DNA from: Corbicula japonica
Lineage: Eukaryota > Mollusca > Bivalvia > Venerida > Cyrenidae
DNA: 64,000 nucleotides
Assembly (NCBI GenBank): GCA_038501625.1
Contig: JAZAYU010000200.1
Coordinates: forward strand, 434,001 to 498,000
Reading direction: 5' to 3'
Positions 1-12,200 of this stretch are shown here, piece by piece. A model generated the notes under the pieces. It was not told the DNA's origin. It made no database searches and saw only the letters and a list, made by a program, of their open reading frames with translations. Position 1 is the first letter of the stretch, and each line of letters opens with the position of its first letter. A program made the position numbers and the translations under genes.

Positions 1-350
1 TAGCAGTTGGATATTAGAAACACTGCTTTGCTTAAACACAGGTAATTAGCAGTTAGATATTAGAAACAATGCTTTGCTGAAACACATTTAATAAGCAGAT
101 AGATAATAGAAATACTGCTTTGCTGAAACACATGTAATAAGCAGAGAGATAATAGAAACACTGCTTTGCTGAAACACATGTAATAAGCAGAGAGATAATA
201 GAAACACTGCTTCGGTGAAATGAAGGCAATTAGTGTTAAATATTGAAAACACTGTTTTGCTGAAATACTGGTGACTGGCATTTAGAAATAAAAAACACTG
301 CTTTGCTGAAATACAGGTAAATGGCTTTTAGAAATGAGAAATATTGCTTT
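1..350. repeat. Minisatellite of about 59-bp units
   Basis: Six to seven diverged copies of a unit built on TTAGATATTAGAAACACTG, CTTTGCTGAAACACA and GTAATAAGCAG. The array starts at or before the window edge. Two more units stand alone at 1463-1566, about 1.1 kb away, so the array has been dispersed or interrupted. Confidence 0.85.
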
Positions 351-1462
351 GCTAAATATACCTGTTTCCTGATACCGTTGTATTACGTGTTTTAATCGTT
401 GCCACATTATCTCCGAATTTCAGAACGAGGCACAATATGCTGGGCCGTGTCATTACACATTAGATTATAACAAAATGCCAAGAAATTTGACAAGTTTTAC
501 TGAAATACTCGACTCTTAAAATAATTGAAACGATCAAATTGCCCTCGCTGATCTTCCTAGAAAAACTGTTTATTTGAAACTGTTTATTGGGATGTTTTCA
601 ATCCGTACCGAAGCATGAAATTACATTGCCTCTAGGTATGAAGTGACACAAAATAACAGTATGTCTATTCTAACCAGACAACTGTAGTATACTAAATCTT
701 GCTAACAAGAGTTGACCACATAAGTCTATCAGGTGCACGTTCACAGTGTAACAGTTTTCTTTAAGAATAAACTTGAAGTGGGGATATAAAATGTTTTAAA
801 AGAAACAGACAAAATAGCGTTTTTCGATTTTATTTAAAAATCAAAAACAATCCTGGAAACACTCACACTTGATTATTGCTGTAAATTAAACATAAGCCAT
901 TCATTAGTTAAAGTTCTTGAGTTTGATTGTTAGACAAACTTCATTAGCACAAGAAATAGACTGAGGCTCTTAAAGTCCGCCAGTTTTTATATTCTCTTTT
1001 AATTTTAAGCCACAAACAAAACGATCGAGTTACATTTTGCTATTAAGGCCTGGCTAGATATGCCCTATCAGGATCAATCGATAGTAAATTATATATATTA
1101 AATAAAAGATGGTAAAAACACAATTTTCGTATAGTTCATAAGCCTTAATTATTTTAGATTCTACTTGGTTTCTTGTGTTCCTGAAATGACCGTTTGTTCT
1201 AATCTAATAAACGGGATTATTTTGTATAATAAATAATTTCCTTTTTTCTTACAAACTCCATGTGTGATTATCGATTTACACCAAAACACTTTTTGGGTCC
1301 AAATACTTAAAATTTTAAAGAAATTGTGTCAAGAGTACATAATGAAACCCTTAGATTTCATAATTAATATGCAAGTAGGCATATGATGCCTCATTCTGAA
1401 ATCGGGTTTCGATAAAAATCGGAAAACCCGTTCCGCAACGGAGCAATGTGAAAAGGGTCTAT
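351..1462. other. No recognisable feature (351-1462)
   Basis: AT-rich DNA between the two parts of the minisatellite. No exon of the neighbouring prominin gene, no RNA gene and no known repeat end was found. Confidence 0.5.
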
Positions 1463-1566
1463 TACAGGTAATTAGATGTTAGATATTGGAAAGATTGCTT
1501 TGCTAAATTACAGGTTATTCTATGTTAGACATTAGAAACACTGCTTTGTTGAAATATAGGTAAATT
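1463..1566. repeat. Two detached minisatellite units
   Basis: Two units with TTAGATATTGGAAAGATTGC and TTAGACATTAGAAACACTGC, clearly related to the array at 1-350. Confidence 0.75.
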
Positions 1567-1599
1567 GTTGCAAAAACTGATTCAAACAACAAGGGTGCA

Positions 1600-1800
1600 G
1601 AGACTTTACATCAAAGTACACCACTACAGTAAAACATCTTACAAAGACCACCCTGACATTGGAATTTCACTCCATCCCAAAATAAAGACAACTTTTGCCC
1701 AGTTAAATTGGTAGTCACCAGTAAAGATAAGTCAACAGATGAGTCATATTTCGTCACCAAAAACTGTATACAAACCAATGAAATATGAAGGACTAATACT
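1600..1800. mobile_element. Degenerate mariner-type MITE
   Basis: CTACAGTAAAACATC followed by an AAAGACCACC motif resembles the ends of the TA-flanked MITE at 57375-57531. A minus-strand ORF with a hydrophobic stretch overlaps this repeat and is not taken as coding. Confidence 0.4.
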
Positions 1801-1957
1801 ATTATTGCACTAAGGTAACGATTTAATCTAATTTTGAACAATGAGCTCTTGTCTTTATTACAAGTCCAGGGTTATATTCATGAAGGTAAAATACTATTAC
1901 AATTTCTTAATTATAGGTTCAACCATAGCATTATAAGATATGATTAAAAATATTTAA

Positions 1958-2330
1958 ACAAGAGCACCGCAAAGCACGGCAATATACACCAGAAGGGTTG
2001 TATCAGAGGATGTGAGCAAAATTTAGACTGTTGAAAGCCAAAGGACATGAACAAACATCAAAATGGTCCAATTATAAAAGATTGAAGTTTTATATTAAAC
2101 AAAATCTAAGTTCCCACCCCGAAAATCCTAACCAGGTATAAAAATGTCAAAAAACACCAAAAAATTGGAGCTACCATTCATGTTGTACCATAGAAAAGTG
2201 GTCTCGGTTTTTCCGAACTGCCAATAGTAAAAAGGTTACAAAATAAGCATGCTATCCATAGTAACATACAAAGGAAGTTATTCAATAAAAAAGTACCAGT
2301 AAGCAAACAAAAAAGGATCTCCCAAATAAA
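1958..2330. mobile_element. Helentron-like tandem-monomer element (fragment)
   Basis: Begins AAACAAGAGCACCGCAAAGC, the AACAAGAG-type terminus shared by the elements at 4052, 14158 and (variant) 16958. No microsatellite is present and the far end is not defined; it runs into a second element at 2331. Confidence 0.5.
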
Positions 2331-2758
2331 ACAAGAGCACTGCAATCAAGAGCGAATCCGAGCAATATACACACATTCATATGAAAATTAAATCCTAAGT
2401 CTGACCTTGACCTTGAAGGGAGCCATCCTGAACATGGCTTCTGCATGTCGTCTCAATGTGGTTAACATTTGTGTTAAGTTTCTTCGAAGTCCTTCAAGGG
2501 GTTCAAGAGTTACAGAACGGAAGGGAAACAAAGTGATCTGACCTTTGACCCTTAAGTCTGACCTTGACCTTGAAGCGAGCCATCCTGAATATGGCTTCTG
2601 CATGTCATCTCAAAGTGGTTAACATTTCTGTCAGGTCTCTTCGAAAATCCTTCAAGGGGTTCAAGAATTACAAAGGAAGGGAAATTGCTAACGAACAGAC
2701 GGACGTACACCGAAGAGATAACATAATATTTCCCTTCAGGCGTATAAAATCCAGATTA
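2331..2758. mobile_element. Helentron-like element with two 156-bp monomers
   Basis: Starts AAACAAGAGCACTGCAATC. Two tandem monomers (from 2395 and about 2551) each contain CTGACCTTGACCTTGAAG and GGTTAACATTT. TGACCTTTGACCC at 2540 is a DR1-like site with one mismatch. It ends near TTTCCCTTCAGGCGTATAAA. Confidence 0.6.
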
Positions 2759-2880
2759 CAGAGCAAGGATTTGCAAGCTGATTTGCTGATTTATATCTAC
2801 AAAGGTTGCATGTGCGTTGAAATGCGTATATATGTAGTCAATGGTTAGAATCAATCAGGCCATCAATAATTTACCCTCTC

Positions 2881-3121
2881 TTAACCCTTTCCTCCATAAA
2901 TACGCATTTTTATGCATGTGCGACCAGTGTAGATCCAGATCAGCCAGCACATCCTTGCCTTTTGATCAGGATCTGCACTGGTTGCTTTTTGGTTAGAAAT
3001 AACCTAATGAATAAAAAAGAATACAGTTTAGATCCTGATCAGACGGCACAGATGTGCCGGCTGATCTGGATCTAAACTGTTCGCCCTTGCAATAAAGTGT
3101 ATCCATGAAGGAAAGGGTTAA
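2881..3121. mobile_element. TTAA MITE (family M), full length
   Basis: Ends TTAACCCTTTCCTCC and GGAAAGGGTTAA. Inside are four GATC-rich arms: GATCCAGATCAGCC, then CTGATCAGGATCTGC, then a second pair in reverse order. The outer arms pair with each other and the inner arms pair with each other, so the whole element can fold into one long hairpin or two shorter ones. TTAA duplication with CCC-starting ends is the signature of the piggyBac superfamily. No coding capacity. This description holds for all family M entries below. Confidence 0.9.
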
Positions 3122-3213
3122 TCTATAATCAATCATAATAAAAAACCTTCACACCTTTTATTACTATTACTGCCAGCCCATGCACTAATTATGCCAAATT
3201 GCTTTATACTTAC

Positions 3214-3287
3214 ACATCATCAGTATAACCCTCCACAATGCCAACATAAGTATCAAGTGGATTAAGGATAAAACTGAAGTCCAAATC
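3214..3287 (-). CDS. PROM1: Prominin exon 11, last one in the window
   Basis: Encodes DLDFSFILNPLDTYVGIVEG and YTDD, between a tttcag acceptor and a gtaagt donor (phase 2 out). In vertebrate prominins the matching segment precedes membrane helix 3. I found no candidate for that exon in bases 1-3213, so it should lie to the left. Confidence 0.75.
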
Positions 3288-6200
3288 CTGAAATATACAT
3301 GAATTGCAACCATAAACCTAAAACAGACCAGTTCCCAAGAATAAAAGAAATTACGGAGACTGGAGATCAGTCACTATCACAAATTACTATCTGTACCATC
3401 TGATCAGGATCTGGACAATTCACTTTCTAGTAACCTAATAAATCAAACAGCAAACAGTGCAGATCCTGATCAGACAGCACAGATGTGCAAGCTGATCTGG
3501 ATCTACACTGTTCACTCTCACAATAAAGCTCTATATATAGAGAAAAGGATTAAATCTGTATAGTTTTCTTCAAAACTTCAGATCACTGTAACAGTTGAAT
3601 AAACTTCATTGGAAAGAGGGTTTGTTGTTTTTTTTACACATGTATTTGTTTTTACTAATATAAGATAGATATATATTTCACCGGACTTTGTGTTTTTACA
3701 AATGGCATAAACCACTAGTTAAAATACACAGTCACAGACTTCTTTCACTGGTAAAATTTTTCTGATTATTTTATGCTTTTCATGCATATTTGCGTGATTT
3801 TAAAAGATATCTTGCATAAAATGGAGCCCAAAATGTTACATCATGACATCATATACCCAAACTATAAATAGTAACTGAAACATTCTTATTCGGAATATTA
3901 TGTGTATAGTAAAGGTACCATTGATATATATAAAAAAAAAACAGTAAAAACAGTGAAAAAAAAAATATTCCTGAGTTTGAAAACAGTGGAATACCACTTT
4001 TATTATGCCAAGAAAGCTCTATAATTCACTGGAACTCAGATGATACAAATTATTTAAACAAGAGGTGTTTGTCAAACACAAATGCCCCCCCTGACGTGCA
4101 AGTGATATCTATTAGCATTGAATTTAAATTTTTGGAAATTTAGAGACTTTTGTAAGCTTTAGCAATGAAGGGTACCAGTCATGAAAGCAATTTACAAGAC
4201 GGTGGAACTCCTATATATCAATAACCAGGTCATCCAATGAGAGGATTACATTTACCTCGCCACTGTGACCTTGACCTTTGACTGACTGACCCCAAAATCA
4301 ATAGGGGTCTTGTACTGGTCATGACCAACCTCCACACCAAATATTAGGACTGTATCAAAAAACGTTGTCTAGTTATTGATCGAACAAGGTTTTTTGTTGT
4401 CAAGGCCTCCGTGACCTTGACCTTTGACCTACTGACCCCAAAACCAATAGGGGTCTTCTACTGGTCACGACCAACTTCCACACCAAATATGAGGTCTGTA
4501 TCACAAAGCGTTGTCTAGTTATTGATCGGACAACGTTTTTGTATGCAAAGGCCACTGTGACCTTGACCTTTGACCTACTGATCCTAAAATCAATAGGGTT
4601 CTTCTATTGGTCATGACCAACCTCCACACCAAATATGAGGACTGTCTCACAAAGCGTTGTCTAGTTATTGATCGGACAAGGTTTTTGTGGTCAAGGCCAC
4701 TGTGACCTTGACCTTTGACCTACTGACCCCAAAATCAATAGGGGTCTTCTACTGGTCACGACCAACCTCCACACCAAATATGAGGACTGTATCACAAAGC
4801 GTTGTCTAGTTATTGATGGGACAAGGTTTTTGTGGTCAAGGCCACTGTGACCTTGACCTTTGACCTACTGACCCCAAAATCAATAGGGGTCTTCTACTGG
4901 TCACGACCAACCTCCACACCAAATATGAGGACTGTATCACAAAGCGTTGTCTAGTTATTGATCGGACAAGGTTTTTGTGGTCAAGGCCACTGTGACCTTG
5001 ACCTTTGACCTACTGACCCCAAAATCAATAGGGGTCTTCTACTGGTCATGACCAACCTCCACACCAAATATAAGGACTGTATCACAAAGCGTTGTCTAGT
5101 TATTGATCAGACAAGATGTGGTCTACGGACCGACCGACCGACCAACCGACATGTGCAAAGCAATATACCCCCGCTTCTTCGAAGGGGGGCATAATAAAAA
5201 AATAATTAAACCTTAGTACAACTTCCATTTTATCTAAAAATTATACTTAAGACAAAACATTGTTTACTCTTTTTTTATTATGACATTTCGGCCTATGGCC
5301 TTTATCAAAATAATTATAAAGAAAAACTTATCACATTTTTTTTATAATATAAGAGGAAAAAATCCATAAGAATTAAACATCTCTGTTACTTAGAACCAGC
5401 CATCCTGTATCTGCTAGAAGTAATAATTTACAATACCATATCAATCCCCTCTATGGCTTCATCTATTTTTGGGTTAATTGTTGCAGGAACTGTGTCTAGT
5501 GTACTCTTCACAGCTGAAATAATGGTTTATACATTATTATTTGACTACATTATTATTTGACTACAGTGGTTAAGATAAAACTATGATTTGAAACCAGTCT
5601 CAAATCTCAAGCATCTGATTAGCTGAAATGGCGACCAGTCGCCATTTCAGCCAATCAGATGCTTGAGATTTGAGACTGGTTTCCATTCTCAGTTTTATAA
5701 TCTTTGGGCCTGCATAAAAAACAGACTGATAAAAGATTCGCTCAGTCTGCCTATCTGGAGTACATGTATATTGATATTTCTGCCCTTTTCAAGGAAACAA
5801 CTAATGTTCATATCAGGTTTTAATAGCAAGACATTTTCTGAATGACAAAATATTTTTGGCCTAGACTTTATCAGGCAATGAACATGATTCTGTCTTAACT
5901 TTTTCTATGTAATAAATTTAATGCACAAATTCTGTTAATTTGTCAGACAACAGCCCAAATTTAAGGTATAAAGAGGCATCACAAAATGCACTCAGTTGAT
6001 GGAATATAAATTTTTGGTGGTTAATATAATGTTTAGAAATAATTTAAAGCTGTAACATGAACTGCTGCGGAGGAAATGGGATTTAACAAAAGAAACTTTT
6101 AAATTCAAATCATAAAAGGAGGATAACTTTAATAAAATGCAGTTGAGAGTTGCAAAACTTACAGCTGAAATATATCTGGTTTTACATGTCAAAATAATTT

Positions 6201-9200
6201 TATTTATTCGGCAAAAAAATCATTTGATCTATTCCCAGTAAACACCCGACGTCAAAACGACGTTGGATTTAGGTTGGATTTTGGTCGCAACGTTAATCCG
6301 ATGTCGAAAATGCGACGTCAGATAGACGTTGGTTTTTGGTCAGATATTTGACTTCTTAACCCACTAGGAACAATTATTTTCGAATACTATTTTTTTCCAA
6401 ATTTTCTATACATATGCAAAAATTCAATAAAAAATACGAAAAATATTTCTTAATTTGAATGGTTTGCTGTTTAGTAGAAGGGATATTATCAAAACCTGTG
6501 CAATCGAGTCTAAATGTAAACAATCCGCGCCATTTAAAACAAAGAACTAAGACAAAGTCACAAAACATTCACAGAAGGGGAAAAAGGAATATTATATATT
6601 TGCTAGAGAAGGATTAAGCAAGTAAGTTCATAATAATGTTTTCTTACTTCCTGGTTCAAACCCTAACAGTATTTTGACCAGCATATACTTATTTCAGGTA
6701 TATTGTTCATGAATTTCCGAGTTCTCATGCAAACGGTTTTTCTTTTGTTTTAGTTTGTGCTTGGTAATTAGAACATGAATTAAACTAAATTGAGCTTGCA
6801 AACATTTACTACATCCATAGCTAAAATTTACATGTTTAAGTCTCGCTCCCGGGCTATTGTTATAATACAAAGCTCATAAAACACATTACGTTTAGAAGAA
6901 AGGTTTAATGATGAATTTAAAAAACACATTGATGGTATTTTTCAAATAGTGTTAAAACACTGATAGTAATAAAAGGAAGAGGGACGAGGTTTGATTTTGG
7001 TCGGATTCTGGTCAAAATGTGGTTGGATTTTGGTCAGAACGTGACATCAATCTGACGTCGGGAAATGACGTCTAAAAAACTTTCATTTCCAACCAAAATC
7101 TAACGTTGATCCGACGTCGAGGTCTTTTCGACGTCAAATGTTTCCTGGGTTAAATCTGCAGCTAGAATGGTTACTGAGAAAGTTGACTTGAAAATATGAA
7201 AACTTCACAAAATTTCTTACTTAAAAAATGCATAACTGTCACAGTGCAATTATGGGTTAAGAAACCAAGTCTTGTGATATTCTATGTCATCTGATCAGGA
7301 CATTCACTGTTCTCTTCTTGGTCAATAATAACATAATCAATCAAAAAGCTTACAGTGTAGATACTGATCAGACTTCATGGATATGCCATTTGGTCTGGAT
7401 CTACACTGTTTGCTACATGTATTTGATAGAAGTTGTAAATGTATCTATGGAATAAAGTGTTCAGAGGTACAATAAAATAGTGATCTATGAACAATGTTTG
7501 ATGGGTTTCTGTATATCCATTTATGCAAATCCATTTCTAAAGTTACAATTTGTCTTTTATAGGTAAATGATCCAGCTGAAAGCAAGAATCATAAATATTA
7601 TGATATTTGTCTCTTAGACTCTCTTTTAAATACACTTATTTTGTTACTAAACTGGCTTGCAAAGGATAAAAAGTGTCTTGATTGCACCTTATCTGTAGTA
7701 ATGATTTTTCATTTTGTACAAAAATCTATCTGCTTAAAAAAAAGAACAAAAAAGTGTAGTTACCAGAAATACCATCTCTACTGGCATCTGCAACAACCTG
7801 AGGTACTTCATCAAATGTAGTACTGCCCTGAAACAGATATATTTCACTTAAACCCTTACTCTATAGATACACCTTTATTGTGTGAGCAAATCTTGTAGAT
7901 CCAGATTAGCTGGCATAATTCTGCCGTCTGATCAGGATCTACACTGTTCGCTTTTAGATTCATTTGGTTATGTCTGAATAAGATGCAACCATAACAGATC
8001 AACATTAGATGGCACAGATGTGCTGGCTGATCTGGATCTACAATGGTCACACAAGCATTAAAAAGCATATATATGGTGTAAAGGGTTAAAATGATTCATC
8101 AAGTAAACTCTTTCCTCCATATACGTATACACCTTTATGGCTTGGGCGAACAGTGTAGATCTAGATCAGCCGTATTTTGTATAAGTCAGTGTCAGATCCT
8201 CCCTGCCTAATTATTCAGTCAAATGTTAATCTCAATGTAAATTAATTATCCCTTTCCTCCACATATACACCTTTATGGAATGGGCAAACAGTGTTGATCT
8301 AGATCAGCTGGCAAATGTGCCTTCTGATCATGATCTACACTGTTTGCTTTTTGATTTATTAGGTTATTTCTGATGAAAAAGGGAAGAGAGCAGATCCTGA
8401 TTAGATAGCAATGATGTGTTGGCTGATCTGGATCTACACTGTTTGCACAAGCAACAAAATGCGTATATATAGAGGAAAGGGTTATAAGAGAACGACATTG
8501 ATTATCAGAATTGACCTTACGCTGGAGCGTCGATAACCGCGCCCACCGATTTTCAAGCGGAACAACTCTTCCGATGTCCGTCAAACAAAATGGCTAATCG
8601 AGTCGCTACGCTCGCAAACATACCTGATTATCTTGGAATAAATTACTTTAAAATGTAACTTATCATCACGAAAGAAACAAAAAGCACAAGCTTTTATATC
8701 AGGATGTTACTTGGAAGATTTAATAACACACAATGACGGAAACATAATAGAATTAAGGGGTGACGGACATTTCAACCGCTAGACATAATTTTCAACCCAT
8801 CGTTCAAAACGAAGAATTTTTAACCCATCGACTTTTCAATCTCTTAAATGAAGACTGTTCATCCCCTATCCCATTGGACATTTCAACCCATAAAATGAAA
8901 ACATATTTATTTTTCAACTCTTAAATTTATATTGAAGACATTTCAACCCATATTATTAAAGACATTTCAACCTCTCCCGTAAAAACTAATTTCTAGTATA
9001 CCATTGAACCAGTTAATTCACTTGAAATGGTTATTATTTTAAAATATTTTGCTGGTTTTAACAAATTTATATCTGATTTAATCATAAGAACTTATACCAA
9101 ATATACCCTTAATGAATAGTGTTTTACTATAATACTATAGTTAAAGAGTATTATTTGTTATTTTTCATAAAAGAGTGAATGTATTAGAGACCAGCGATTT

Positions 9201-12200
9201 ACGATGATATATAAAAACTAGATTTAATGACGGTAATTGTGGTGAACCTTTTAATAATTTTAATTCCATTGATTAATATTACAACTCTATGATACAATAC
9301 TAGAGATGGCAACGAATATAATACTGGCCCGCGATTGACAGATGCAAATTATCTTTATTATCTTTATCGTATTATAACAATCATTTGATGCGGCTTTTAA
9401 GCTTTATCAAAATATAAAGTTTTCGATGTAAATTAAAACATAAACCACCATGGTCATTTGAAATTTAGAATAAATTATCCTCCTAAATATCTTTTATCTA
9501 ATTAATCATTTTTAAAAAGTCCCAAGATTTATCAGTTAATCAGTATGTTTAGTTTTTTTCTCCACATTTGTTGTTGGTTTAGGGAACCGAATAAACCTAA
9601 TTCCATTCGCTTGCCTCTCCGGATATCTCGTGTCAGAATTGCAGTGGTCGTAGCAGCACCTTTTCACCATTATTAATGAAATTTTAAACATAAACTTGAA
9701 TATTTGATGTCAGACAAGCTGGTCAGTTTGACGGACAAAATGGCGGATAGTAACAAGGTTTATCAGCGCGATACTCTGATTTGTTAATTGCACTGTCAGT
9801 CAAACGGCCAGCGTAAGGTCAATTTAGCAGCTTTTACATGCCGATAATCGAAATCTTCCGATCATTGGCACATCACTAAGCATAACTCTCAATGTGAATG
9901 TGATCTTGATCTAAATATGTTTGCTTCATCATGGCTGTGTTGGCTTAAGCAATATAATATTACAGTTTGATTGAGAATATTAAAAAATATTAAGAAATCA
10001 CAATATGTTATGGCAACATTAAATTATTCCGATGGACCGATGAATGGAAAAAGCCATTCCTATGTAGTACATGTTTCCTTTGTATATGTACATGTATCAT
10101 CCAAAGGGAAACATAATAAAATGATATATATGCCTGATTATATATGTTTTATGTATAAAACCTACCAGTGAAGAATACTCATTTAAATTAACACTGTCAG
10201 CCTCAGTCACAAGTTCATTCATTGTAGTTTTCAAATCTGTTAACTGAAATACCAAAAAAAGTCTGTATTAGAAACATATTTTTCAAAACCAAAATTTATA
10301 TGAATAAAAATAAATTCAAATTCAAAATTTAATGTGATTCTGGCCTCCAGCCCATTAACAAGTACATATATACAAGTTACATATAGTTAACAGTATTGTG
10401 TGAGAATGATCAAGTATAAACAAAAAGATCATAAGTTGATAATTATCAATCGCAGATAACAACATGATAACATACAGCTTAAAATCAAGTACACATATAC
10501 AAGTTTACAGAAACAGTACTGCTTGAGAATGGTCAATCAATTATTAACAATAAGATCATAAAAATATTTATCAAATTTATTAAATATTTTATATAATAAA
10601 TACAGCATTTTGATTTAACCCTTTACTCCATGAAATAAATCTGTTATTCTTGGGCAAACATCTGATCAGGATCATCACTGTTTGCTTTTAGATTTATCAG
10701 GTTATTTCTTACCAAGATACAACCAGTGTAGATCCAAATCAGACTACACAAAACAAAAACTGCACGTTCTGCCCAATGTGTCAAAATTTCTACAAGTAAT
10801 TTCAGATTTGCTCAAGGGAATTGTCTCATCTGAACTTCCCAGTGAAGCAATGAAACTTCAATCAAAGTCGACCATTAACTCTTGCAAATCTGCCTAGAAA
10901 ATTTAGACTGTAACCATACCAGTGCTCAAGGTTATAAAACTGAGCATGGAAACCAGTCTCAAATCTCAAGCATCTGATTGGCTGAAATGGCGACCAGTCG
11001 CCATTTCAGCCAATCAGATGCTTGAGATTTGAGACTGGTTTCCAAACTCAGTTTTATAACCTTCAACCCTGGGTTGGATGCAAGATTTCCAGAAAGGAAG
11101 TTCATTTGGGGTAGTCTCAGGGTAGTTACATGATAATTTCCAACTTTCTGGCCAAAATACCCATGAAAATTAAATATTGCTTCCCAAAAAGTGGGTTTGC
11201 ACATCCCCACCAAACTCGCTGTGGATTCACCCCTGCACACCTTGGTTGTGTCAATGGTAACTGATAATGCGTCCGCTCCTCCTCCATCAGGAAACATATT
11301 GCAGAATGGCTTCCCATTAGACTGACAGTGAGACTTCAGCGCTGTATATCGTGAGTTTATATCATTCATTCCGGTCTGTAGTGCATTCTTGTGCTGAATT
11401 ATTGCATCTACAGTGGTGGAAGTGGTGTTCTTCAATGTTTTCAGATTTGTTATGCCTAGAAACAAATAATATTCAGATTATTGTGATTATTGTGAATTGA
11501 GGTCAACCATGTAAGACAGATGCTAAGTTTAATAAGCTACAGGTGATGACAAACCTCCCTGCCAAATTTGAGGACCATAGGTAAAAGCATTGTCTAATTA
11601 TTGATTGGAAAAGGTAGTTGCAGACAGATAGACCAACGGATTGAGGGACCAACCAACATGTACGAAGCAATATATCCCTGCTTCTGCAAAGCAGACCAGG
11701 CAGGCAGGCAGGGTGAAGGCAAAATCAATGTCTTCTGAGCCAACATGTTAGAAGGTTACTAACCACTGGAGATGGTGTCAACTTGTTGATTGATATTTTC
11801 TAGGTAAGAATTAGCCCCATCTACAGCGACATCAGCCAAACTCTCCGGCAAACCTGAAAGAAAACTTACATTTGAAGGCTTAACCCTTTCCTCCATAAAT
11901 ACGCCTTTTTAGGCATGTGCACTGGTCGCATTTTGGTCAGATGTGCCGGCTGATCTGGATCTAAACTGTTCGCCCACATAATAAAGGTGCATCTATGGAG
12001 AAAGGGTTAAAGGGTCATGGGTCCAAAAGAAAATTTGAATTTTAAACTTGTCTCAGAATTGATATTTTCTAAATACTGATCTTATTACTAGCTTACTTGA
12101 AAGACTTTTAAGAAAGGTTTTAAAAAAAATGTTTCACAAGAATTTATGTTGAAAATTTAGGTTTTGGAATGTGTTGTTAGTAACTTCTTTTTCAAAATAA

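Noticed and set aside
1..350. Regular repeats resembling a CRISPR array
   Set aside because: Units are contiguous diverged tandem copies without unique spacers, in a eukaryotic intron-rich setting; it is a minisatellite.
1611..1841. Minus-strand ORF with a membrane-like stretch, considered as prominin TM3 exon
   Set aside because: It overlaps a mariner-type MITE, lacks the aromatic-rich start expected at prominin TM3, and no suitable acceptor precedes it.
7848..8089. Family M hairpins as microRNA genes
   Set aside because: The hairpins are repeated about 40 times with TTAA-flanked ends; repeat origin explains them without a dedicated microRNA.
10959..11465. 168-codon minus ORF taken as one exon
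   Set aside because: Only 11241-11455 is the prominin exon; the frame then runs through the intron into a family P MITE.
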